A stretch of DNA of 6,258 nucleotides, from NCBI GenBank assembly GCA_030151925.1, contig JASLCY010000450.1:1-6258 (forward strand), written 5' to 3'. Below are positions 1-4,920 of the stretch, piece by piece. Position 1 is the first letter of the stretch; the number at the start of each line of letters is the position of its first letter. The translations under genes and the position numbers were made by a program. The notes beneath the pieces are model-generated. The model had not been told where the DNA came from and searched no databases. It saw only the letters and a list, made by a program, of their open reading frames with translations. The DNA comes from Oligoflexus sp. (lineage in GTDB: Bacteria; Bdellovibrionota_B; Oligoflexia; Oligoflexales; Oligoflexaceae).

Positions 1-1
1 T

Positions 2-30
2 TTTACCCACGCCGTTTTAGTCGATACAAT
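2..30 (+). promoter_or_regulatory. sigma70-type promoter for the 75-1055 lipoprotein gene
   Basis: A -35-like TTTACC (2-7, four of six to TTGACA) and a -10-like TACAAT (25-30, five of six to TATAAT) are separated by 17 nt, the optimal spacing. Transcription would begin near 36-38, leaving a leader of about 38 nt before the start codon at 75. The -10 box lies inside the left arm of an inverted repeat (23-57), so this promoter may be controlled by a bound protein. The assignment is by consensus matching only. Confidence 0.55.
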
Positions 31-57
31 AGGGAATCACACCCAGAAAATTGTATC
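23..57. promoter_or_regulatory. operator-like inverted repeat over the promoter
   Basis: The arms GATACAAT (23-30) and ATTGTATC (50-57) are perfect reverse complements separated by 19 nt. The left arm contains the predicted -10 box and the right arm lies just after the predicted transcription start. The transcript would therefore lack most of the left arm, which favours a protein-binding site in DNA over an RNA hairpin. The regulator is unknown, and a chance repeat cannot be excluded. Confidence 0.4.
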
Positions 58-63
58 AGCCAT

Positions 64-69
64 AAGAGG
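64..69 (+). promoter_or_regulatory. ribosome binding site selecting a TTG start
   Basis: AAGAGG lies 5 nt before TTG at 75, a normal Shine-Dalgarno distance. The next in-frame ATG at 90 would be 20 nt away, too far. The site therefore supports TTG at 75 as the start. Confidence 0.6.
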
Positions 70-74
70 TTTCC

Positions 75-1055
75 TTGAAAAACTCTCGCATGACGCCATC
101 TGTTGGCGCCAAAGCCTCCACGTGTCTTGTGTCCACTCTCCTCCTCGCCGGCGTCATCGGTTGCGGATCCTCATCGGAAGCCAAGGCGGCGATCGCCGGC
201 AAAACCGCTCCGGCAACGCTCCGGGCCTCGAATAAACTCAATCTCGACGCGCAATGGACCATCCCCATGATCGAGGTCTCGGGCCTCTCCATCAACGGCG
301 ACCACCTCATCGCCGAATCGGATAACACGTCCGACCTCCTCTCTATCCCTCTGAAACGCGACAATTCCTCGGTCGTCGAGATCGCCGAAGCGACGAAGAT
401 CCCCCTGAAAATGCACGGTTTCCGGGCCTCATCGCAGTGGGAGGCGCTGGCGACCGACGCGACGGCGGAGATCTTCCTCCTGCAAGAGAACCAGAACAGG
501 ATCTATGAATTCAACGCGGCCGGCGAGCAGGTGAGATCCTACTCGCTCGCGAACTGGTCGGGCCGCACGGACATGAGCAAGGGTTACGAAGGCATGCTCC
601 TGCTGGCCAACGGCCACTTCCTGCTCGCGCTCGATTCGAACGTCACGGCCCTCGTCGAATACGGCCCCGCGAACGAATCGGCCGGAGGCCTCATGGCCGG
701 CGCCAGCGCCACGCTCCCGGCGGATGAGGAGTTCCGCGCGCCGGGCGACACCAGCCTCGTCCCGCTCGCCGCCTGGACTATGAAAGACATGCCTTCGGGC
801 TGCCGCTTCAGCGATCTCGCGCGCATGCCGGACGGCAACGTCGCGATCCTCGGCAAGGCGTGCCTCCAGATCTTCGAGGTCGCGAAGCTCGATCCGGCGA
901 AGGCGACCTTCAAATACACCGCGTCCTGGAGCCTGCCTTCGAGCCTGCCGCACGTCGAAGGCCTCCAGGCCTTCGGCGATGAAGGCTTCCTCGTGGCGAG
1001 CGACCTCGACACCCAACAAAAGAACCTCTTCCTTTTGAAGTTCGACGGCAAATAA
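75..1055 (+). CDS. predicted lipoprotein with beta-propeller-like (phytase-like/SdiA-regulated type) repeats
   Basis: The product is 326 residues. It starts at TTG 75, chosen because of the AAGAGG at 64-69; ATG at 90 is the alternative. Residues 18-29 are hydrophobic and end in V-I-G-C, a lipobox with lipidated Cys30, followed by a Gly/Ser/Ala linker to about residue 50. The rest carries at least five similar units, each an acidic or Ser residue plus Gly/Ala-Leu, a turn, then two short beta strands: about 68-93 (VSGLS...LLSIPL), 122-146 (WEALATD...RIYEF), 171-196 (YEGML...ALVEY), 246-269 (SDLARMPDG...IFEV) and 294-323 (VEGLQ...LFLLKF). This pattern is typical of beta-propellers, especially the phytase-like and SdiA-regulated families. 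Cys243 and Cys263 could form a disulphide. The protein is probably an envelope lipoprotein; ligand or enzyme activity cannot be read from the sequence. It has its own promoter and an 83-nt gap to the next gene. Confidence 0.8.
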   Translation: MKNSRMTPSVGAKASTCLVSTLLLAGVIGCGSSSEAKAAIAGKTAPATLRASNKLNLDAQWTIPMIEVSGLSINGDHLIAESDNTSDLLSIPLKRDNSSVVEIAEATKIPLKMHGFRASSQWEALATDATAEIFLLQENQNRIYEFNAAGEQVRSYSLANWSGRTDMSKGYEGMLLLANGHFLLALDSNVTALVEYGPANESAGGLMAGASATLPADEEFRAPGDTSLVPLAAWTMKDMPSGCRFSDLARMPDGNVAILGKACLQIFEVAKLDPAKATFKYTASWSLPSSLPHVEGLQAFGDEGFLVASDLDTQQKNLFLLKFDGK

Positions 1056-1072
1056 TCTACCATGAAAGCCTG

Positions 1073-1105
1073 GTGCCTCGGTCCGTCACGCATGGGCCGA
1101 GGCAC
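1073..1105 (+). other. stem-loop between the two lipoprotein genes
   Basis: GTGCCTCGG (1073-1081) is the exact reverse complement of CCGAGGCAC (1097-1105). The stem can continue inward through 1082-1086/1092-1096 with two G-U pairs, leaving a loop of about 5 nt. It starts 17 nt after the upstream stop codon and ends 33 nt before the next start. No U-tract follows (next bases TGGAATTTC), so it is not a standard intrinsic terminator. It may be an inefficient terminator, an RNA 3'-end stabiliser, or a processing site. Confidence 0.6.
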
Positions 1106-1126
1106 TGGAATTTCATGAACACGCAT

Positions 1127-1131
1127 AAGGA
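1127..1131 (+). promoter_or_regulatory. ribosome binding site of the 1139 gene
   Basis: AAGGA lies 7 nt before ATG 1139 and 13 nt before the in-frame ATG at 1145, so it favours the first ATG. Confidence 0.6.
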
Positions 1132-1138
1132 CTGAAAC

Positions 1139-2221
1139 ATGCTTATGAAGAAGGCTTTGGTCTCGGGATCGTTGCTGCTCGGCCTATCATTGGCCTCGGC
1201 CTGCCGCAGCACGGAAAGCTCAGGGCTGGCGAGTGAACTCAAGGGCGCCCAGGCTCAGGGCGCGAGTCGTTCGGCCCAGCCTCAAACCCTTCGTTTCACG
1301 ATACTCCTCGATGCGGTGGATAAGGACATCGCGGGCCTGAGCGCCCAGGAATCGAGCGAGAAGCTGCTCGCCGACTCCGCCCGCAACAGCGTGTTCCTCC
1401 TCCAAGGCCTCGCTCGCCTCTACGAGGACGAGGCGGCTGAATTCAAGAGCGCACGCAAGAAATTCAAAGCCCTCGAAGATGCGATCGGCGGCGTCGCGAA
1501 GTGGCAGGAGCTGCTCGATAAAGCCGATAAGAGCGGCGCCGGCCCCGACGTGAAGCAGAAGCTGTCGACCAACCTCGAGAAGGCGCAGGCGAGCCTGCAG
1601 AAGACCCTGACGAAGGAGGACTTCATCCCGGGTTCTCAGAGCAAGACGCCTTACATCAAGGGCTTCAGGGCCTTCCTCGCGAACTATCCCTGGAAGCCGG
1701 TGGTCGAGGACAGGGATGTGGTGATCCAAAAGCTCATCGCGCAGCTCGACCTGATCAAGGGCACAGCCTATGACTTCACCCGCCTCGAAGAAGGCAACGG
1801 CATCCACGAGTTCCGGCGCAAGCTGCGTTGGTTCGCGATGGAAGCCAAATCCGTGAACGGCCTCGTCCTCTGGAAGGCGGACGCGAGCTGCCCGGTGCCG
1901 GCTTACGCGGCTTTGCTCAGCACTTCGATCGCGAAGAGCAAGTACGCGACGCTCACTCCTTCGACTGCGGAAACCAATCCGGTTTACGTGACGCCTTGCT
2001 ACTTCGTGCGTATCGCCAAGGCTATCGATGAGATCGGCAACATCAAAGACGATACGGAAGAAGAAGACAACAACAGCAACGCCGGCGTGGCGAGCGACGG
2101 CGCTTCCGACGAAGCACAGAAGGCGGTGGAAGCCGTCCGTCAAGACCTGTTACAAAACCGAGTCTACGACGTGCTCAAGGCCGATCTTCAGGCTGGCCTC
2201 AGTTCAGCCGCTCGTAAATAA
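1139..2221 (+). CDS. helical predicted lipoprotein of unknown function with a CHAD-like motif
   Basis: The product is 360 residues. It begins at ATG 1139 after AAGGA (1127-1131). The signal peptide has Lys4-Lys5, a hydrophobic core at 7-19 and LASAC, with Cys22 as probable lipid anchor; the -3 residue is Ala instead of the usual Leu, so ordinary signal peptidase cleavage is an alternative. A Ser/Ala/Gln-rich linker (23-50) contains SELKGA. Residues 55-160 are predicted mostly helical and highly charged, with LEDAIGGVAKWQELL at 112-126. Residues 217-235 contain GIHEFRRKLRWFAME, resembling the His/Arg helix of CHAD domains, which are helical, polyphosphate-binding and recur as two similar halves. 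The resemblance is short and unproven. Cys251 and Cys287 could pair. A very acidic, Asn/Ser-rich segment follows at 304-325, before a final helix (326-355). A strong terminator closes the gene. I do not otherwise recognise it. Confidence 0.78.
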   Translation: MLMKKALVSGSLLLGLSLASACRSTESSGLASELKGAQAQGASRSAQPQTLRFTILLDAVDKDIAGLSAQESSEKLLADSARNSVFLLQGLARLYEDEAAEFKSARKKFKALEDAIGGVAKWQELLDKADKSGAGPDVKQKLSTNLEKAQASLQKTLTKEDFIPGSQSKTPYIKGFRAFLANYPWKPVVEDRDVVIQKLIAQLDLIKGTAYDFTRLEEGNGIHEFRRKLRWFAMEAKSVNGLVLWKADASCPVPAYAALLSTSIAKSKYATLTPSTAETNPVYVTPCYFVRIAKAIDEIGNIKDDTEEEDNNSNAGVASDGASDEAQKAVEAVRQDLLQNRVYDVLKADLQAGLSSAARK

Positions 2222-2253
2222 TGCGCAAAAGAGCTTAAAACACTTTTGATTCC

Positions 2254-2283
2254 AGGCCCAGTCCAAAAGACTGGGCTTTTTTT
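2254..2283 (+). terminator. Rho-independent terminator after the 1139-2221 gene
   Basis: GCCCAGTC (2256-2263) pairs perfectly with GACTGGGC (2269-2276) around a CAAAA loop. It extends outward by a G-U and an A-U pair and runs straight into seven T residues (2277-2283). It starts 32 nt after the stop codon. A smaller inverted repeat, CAAAAG/CTTTTG (2226-2231 and 2243-2248), precedes it. It works in the + direction only, since no T-tract follows on the opposite strand, and it separates the lipoprotein gene from the receptor gene. Confidence 0.93.
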
Positions 2284-2350
2284 ATGGTCTTTTTGGGCTG
2301 CGATTTGAGGCTCTTTCGACTAGGATGCCGGACGTTTGCGAGTCCCATCC

Positions 2351-2371
2351 ATGAGTGAAAGAGAGCCATGA
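2351..2371 (+). other. possible six-codon ORF (MSEREP) coupled to the receptor start
   Basis: ATG at 2351 opens a six-codon frame whose TGA stop (2369-2371) shares bases with the receptor's ATG (2368-2370), an ATGA junction typical of translational coupling. The receptor's own SD is weak, so reinitiation could help it. No clear SD precedes ATG 2351, so this may be chance. Confidence 0.2.
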
Positions 2372-4470
2372 AAATCCTAGCCATCACCGCTTCGGCCGTC
2401 CTCGCCGCCTCTTCCGCACAAGCCCAGGAGCCGTCGGCTCCAGCGCCGGCGGAGAAGGCCGATCACGAACACGTCACCGTCGAAGGCCAGAGGATCTTCC
2501 CCGAGTCGCGCGTCGGGATCCTCGGCAATCAAACGCTGCATGACACGCCGTGCACGGTGCACACCTACGATAAGGACATCATCGAGAAGCAGCAGTCGAT
2601 GACCGCGAACCAGGTCCTCAAAAACGATCCCGCGGTCACCAACGTGAGCACGGCCGGCGGCTTCTCGGCTTTCACCATCGGCTTCCGCGGCTTCCCCGTC
2701 GGCGCCGATGCGGTGACTTTCAACGGCCTCGGCCCCGGCTCCATCTTCTCCGGCTCGCTCGGCGAACTCTATACGGTCGATCGCATCGAAGTGGTGAAAG
2801 GGCCGTCGGCGGCCCTCGGCAGCTTCAGCCCCTCGTCTTCGGTCGGCGGCGCGATCAATATCGTCTCCAAAGCGCCTACGGCCGATCCCATCACTCACCT
2901 CGGCGTCGGCCTGCGCGAGAAGAGCATTTATTGGGGCAGCGCCGACGTCAGCCGCACGTTCGGCGACGACAAGCAGTTCGGCGTGCGCGTGAACCTCGCG
3001 GCGGAGAAGGGCGAGGCCTTCCACGGCGGCACCGACGAACGCAACGTCGGAGCGGTCGACTTCAGCTATCGCCTGTCCAAGACCATGCGCTTCAATCTCG
3101 GTTACGATTCGATCCACAATCGCAGCGACGGCTACCAGAACGGTTACGTGCTCGCTTCAGGCGTGGCGGTTCCCAAAGCTCCGAACCCCATGCAGAACCA
3201 CTTCCAATCCTGGTCTTATCTCGTGCAGGAATGGGACTTCGGCTACGGCTCGTACCAATGGGATTTCGCCGATCGCTGGACCTTCGAGGTCGATGGCATG
3301 TACGGGACGCGGCGCCGGCCTATCTTCTCCACCGGCACGGGCCTCATCACGAACCCCAACGGCGCGATGACCCTTCGCCCGAGCTATCTTGCGGGCGGCA
3401 CCGAATACGCGCCGTTCGAAGGCGTGAACGCCTTTATCCGCGGCACGGAGCGAACCGGCCCCGTCGTCCATGATCTGACGTTCGCGGCGCTCGGCAGCGG
3501 CTACGATTTCCGCAACGCGATCACGACCTCGCTCGCCCCTATCCAGACCAACCTCTACAATCCTGTTTACGTGGATAAGCCGGATGCCCAGAAGCTCAAG
3601 ACGGGCCGCGTGAACCTGCTCGATACCCGCACCTACGCGATCACCGACAGCATGCGCCTCACCAAGGAATGGAACCTCCTGATCGGCGCGAAGAATACGA
3701 CGATCCACTTCGAGAACTACGATGTCGCGACCGGCCGCAACACCCTCAACCAGAATGATACGGCGACGACGCCCGTGGCGGCGATCAGCTACCAGCCGGT
3801 CGAGCAGGTCAACACCTATGCGTCTTACGTCGAAGGCCTCGAGCGCGGCGGGCAGGCTCCCGTGACCGCCGCGAACGCGAACGAGATCATGCCTTCGATC
3901 AAGAGCCGCCAGGTCGAAGTCGGAGTGAAGACGCGCGTGGCGAAGGATCTCTTCTTCACGACCGCGCTCTTCCAGATCGAACGCGACCTCGAATACCTCG
4001 ACGCCGACAGCAACGTCTATACGCAGGACGGCCTGCAGAGGAACCGCGGCGTCGAGCTGAGCTTCAACGGCGATATCACCTCGTTCCTCAGCCTCACCGG
4101 TGGGGCGATGTACGTGGACGCGGACGTCGTGAGATCGGGCACGACCAAAGACAAGCAGGCGCCCGGCGTACCGCACTTCACGCTGCCTCTGCTCTTCGAC
4201 GCGAAGCTCGGCTACGGCCTCTCCGCGAACCTCGGCTTCTATCACTTCAGCCGGCAGTACGTGGATGCGCAGAACACTCGCTCACTCGATCCGTGGACGC
4301 GCGTGGATGGGGGATTGGATTATCGTTTGCCGGGTGATGCCGCTCGCACGACGATCAGCGTCAATGTCGAGAACATCACCGACCATAGATACTGGGCTTC
4401 GGCAGCTCAGGGCCAACTCGCCCTCGGCGGGCCCGAGATCTGGAAGTTCGCCCTGCGCTGCGATCTCTAA
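2368..4470 (+). CDS. TonB-dependent outer-membrane receptor, siderophore type
   Basis: The product is 700 residues, a normal length for the family. It imports a ferric siderophore or similar large ligand across the outer membrane using energy from TonB-ExbBD. A type I signal peptide ends in AQA (17-19), with mature Gln20. A TonB-box-like EHVTVEG lies at 34-40. The plug domain spans about 57-170 and contains GFRGFP (105-110), the YTVDRIEVVKGPSAAL segment (135-150) and GGAINIVSK (160-168), all hallmark plug motifs. Alternating strands from about 178 to 700 form the barrel, including GVELSFNGDI (561-570), APGVPHFTLPLLFDAK (598-613) and the late motif VNVENITDHRYW (665-676). The protein ends CDL instead of the usual terminal aromatic residue. 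Only Cys62 and Cys698 are present. The start ATG 2368 has only a weak SD (GAGAG, 2361-2365). No obvious Fur box is seen upstream. The ligand cannot be named. Confidence 0.93.
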   Translation: MKILAITASAVLAASSAQAQEPSAPAPAEKADHEHVTVEGQRIFPESRVGILGNQTLHDTPCTVHTYDKDIIEKQQSMTANQVLKNDPAVTNVSTAGGFSAFTIGFRGFPVGADAVTFNGLGPGSIFSGSLGELYTVDRIEVVKGPSAALGSFSPSSSVGGAINIVSKAPTADPITHLGVGLREKSIYWGSADVSRTFGDDKQFGVRVNLAAEKGEAFHGGTDERNVGAVDFSYRLSKTMRFNLGYDSIHNRSDGYQNGYVLASGVAVPKAPNPMQNHFQSWSYLVQEWDFGYGSYQWDFADRWTFEVDGMYGTRRRPIFSTGTGLITNPNGAMTLRPSYLAGGTEYAPFEGVNAFIRGTERTGPVVHDLTFAALGSGYDFRNAITTSLAPIQTNLYNPVYVDKPDAQKLKTGRVNLLDTRTYAITDSMRLTKEWNLLIGAKNTTIHFENYDVATGRNTLNQNDTATTPVAAISYQPVEQVNTYASYVEGLERGGQAPVTAANANEIMPSIKSRQVEVGVKTRVAKDLFFTTALFQIERDLEYLDADSNVYTQDGLQRNRGVELSFNGDITSFLSLTGGAMYVDADVVRSGTTKDKQAPGVPHFTLPLLFDAKLGYGLSANLGFYHFSRQYVDAQNTRSLDPWTRVDGGLDYRLPGDAARTTISVNVENITDHRYWASAAQGQLALGGPEIWKFALRCDL

Positions 4471-4474
4471 GGTT

Positions 4475-4488
4475 ATTCAGAATTCAGA
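4475..4488. repeat. 7-bp tandem duplication ATTCAGA x2 at a convergent gene junction
   Basis: ATTCAGA occurs twice head to tail (4475-4481 and 4482-4488). It sits between the receptor stop codon (TAA ending 4470) and the stop of the minus-strand small ORF (TCA at 4484-4486), which it overlaps. It may be replication slippage and has no clear function. Confidence 0.5.
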
Positions 4489-4663
4489 ACGAAGGCGGAT
4501 TGGTGCCCGGCACCGCCTTGGGGTTATTCGGCTGAACGGGCGCCGAGTTCGGCGCCGGATTCGTATCGCGCCGCGGTATGCGATCCGGCTCGGGATCGTG
4601 CTTCCGCAGCGGGCTGTCGGGATAAGATTGGCCCGGGCTCGGGCTGGTGGCTTCGAATTTCAT
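4484..4663 (-). CDS. small proline-rich protein, 59 residues, unknown function
   Basis: On the minus strand, ATG (4663-4661) opens 59 codons ending in TGA (4486-4484). An AGGAG Shine-Dalgarno (plus-strand 4677-4673) lies 9 nt upstream. Fifteen of 59 residues are Pro (10 CCG codons). The rest is mainly Asn, Ser, Asp, Arg and Ala. About three quarters of codons end in G or C, like the neighbouring genes. There is no Cys, signal peptide or membrane segment, and the chain should be disordered and cytoplasmic. Motifs include DPEPDRIPRRD (23-33) and repeated Asn-Pro/Ala-Pro steps. The plus-strand frame over the same bases is Arg-rich and reads like an antisense shadow, supporting the minus strand. 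It is convergent with the receptor gene (13 nt between stops) and divergent from the MFS gene. The function is unknown. Confidence 0.6.
   Translation of the reverse strand: MKFEATSPSPGQSYPDSPLRKHDPEPDRIPRRDTNPAPNSAPVQPNNPKAVPGTNPPSF
4492..4519 (+). terminator. weak stem-loop just after the receptor gene
   Basis: AAGGCGG (4492-4498) and CCGCCTT (4513-4519) are perfect reverse complements around a 14-nt loop that itself contains TGCC/GGCA. It lies 21 nt past the receptor stop. Only GGGGTTATTC follows, not a U-tract, so terminator function is doubtful. It also falls inside the 3' end of the minus-strand small ORF. No better receptor terminator is visible. Confidence 0.25.
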
Positions 4664-4762
4664 AACCTCATTCTCCTATCTTGATCGGCCGGACTCTCGG
4701 TCCGCCGCTGACCTCAACTCATACTAAAGGCATGCGCTTGGCCGAGCCTACCGTGAAAGGCT

Positions 4763-4784
4763 CCCGCCCAGGTCCCGCCCGCCC
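4763..4784 (-). other. canonical G-quadruplex motif
   Basis: On the minus strand there are five runs of exactly three G, separated by 1, 1, 4 and 1 nt (plus-strand C3 runs at 4763, 4767, 4774, 4778 and 4782). This satisfies the four-run G3/N1-7 quadruplex rule with one run to spare. It lies about 100 nt upstream of the minus-strand small ORF and 13 nt before the candidate -35 of the MFS promoter. If the small ORF's transcript starts upstream of it, the quadruplex would form in that RNA leader. Confidence 0.7.
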
Positions 4785-4796
4785 TGAAAAAGGAAA

Positions 4797-4827
4797 TTGA
4801 TGTCCGTCATGTTTAGAGGTAAATAAT
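4797..4827 (+). promoter_or_regulatory. candidate sigma70 promoter for the MFS gene
   Basis: TTGATG (4797-4802, four of six) is followed after 19 nt by AATAAT (4822-4827, five of six), or after 17 nt by the weaker TAAATA (4820-4825). The surrounding 60 nt are clearly AT-rich against a GC-rich background. Transcription would start near 4833-4835, giving a leader of about 85 nt that contains the stem-loop at 4866-4890. Confidence 0.4.
4800..4826 (+). other. possible 8-codon leader ORF (MSVMFRGK) upstream of the MFS gene
   Basis: ATG 4800 follows AAGGA (4790-4794) by 5 nt, a better Shine-Dalgarno than the MFS gene has. The frame ends at TAA 4824-4826. Together with the downstream stem-loop it has the layout of a leader-peptide attenuator. 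It overlaps the candidate promoter at 4797-4827, so only one of the two can be right unless transcription begins upstream. Confidence 0.25.
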
Positions 4828-4865
4828 CTTTGATTTCAGCGAATTAGATGAGCCTTTCTGGTTCA

Positions 4866-4890
4866 TCGAGGCGGGTGAGGCCCACTTCGA
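4866..4890 (+). promoter_or_regulatory. stem-loop in the MFS gene leader
   Basis: Positions 4866-4876 pair with 4880-4890. There are ten base pairs (two of them G-U), one C-A mismatch (4872/4884) and a GAG loop. It ends 30 nt before the TTG start and is followed by AGAAAAAA, not a U-tract, so it is not a terminator. It could affect leader structure or RNA stability. Confidence 0.4.
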
Positions 4891-4920
4891 CAGAAAAAAT
4901 CAGCGAAATGAAAGCACCGC

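Larger units (their letters stand above)
4755..4858. repeat. 9-bp inverted repeat flanking the candidate MFS promoter
   Basis: GAAAGGCTC (4755-4763) is the exact reverse complement of GAGCCTTTC (4850-4858), with 86 nt between. A third partial copy, GAGCCT (4744-4749), makes a local 6-bp hairpin with AGGCTC (4758-4763). The arms bracket the AT-rich promoter-like stretch, so paired operator sites are possible. Chance occurrence is not excluded. Confidence 0.35.
4664..4920. other. divergent regulatory region between the small ORF and the MFS gene
   Basis: These 257 nt separate two genes read in opposite directions. The left part (4740-4785) is C-rich on the plus strand and holds a G-quadruplex motif on the minus strand. 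The middle (about 4788-4848) is AT-rich and holds a candidate plus-strand promoter and an SD-led 8-codon ORF. The right part holds a stem-loop and two copies of TCAGCGAA (4836-4843 and 4900-4907). No long ORF, RNA gene or insertion sequence is seen. A promoter for the minus-strand small ORF could not be identified with confidence. Confidence 0.6.

Noticed and set aside
584..1242. Long minus-strand frames opposite the first lipoprotein gene, and similar ones opposite the other genes.
   Set aside because: They are His/Arg/Asp/Glu-rich antisense readings typical of GC-rich DNA, with no motifs and no Shine-Dalgarno. The plus-strand frames have signal peptides and family motifs.
2284..2367. Fur box or clear sigma70 promoter for the receptor gene.
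   Set aside because: TTGAGG (2305-2310) and TAGGAT (2321-2326) are only 10 nt apart, no good -35 lies 17 nt before TAGGAT, and no GATAATGATAATCATTATC-like 19-mer is visible. The promoter remains unassigned.
4265..4684. A plus-strand 139-codon frame running past the end of the receptor gene.
   Set aside because: It overlaps the receptor in the wrong frame, then becomes Arg-rich across the antisense of the small proline-rich ORF. It is a shadow of two better genes.
4684..4703. Hairpin CGGAC-TCTCG-GTCCG upstream of the small minus-strand ORF as a terminator.
   Set aside because: Only five contiguous pairs with mismatches outside, and no T-tract on either strand.
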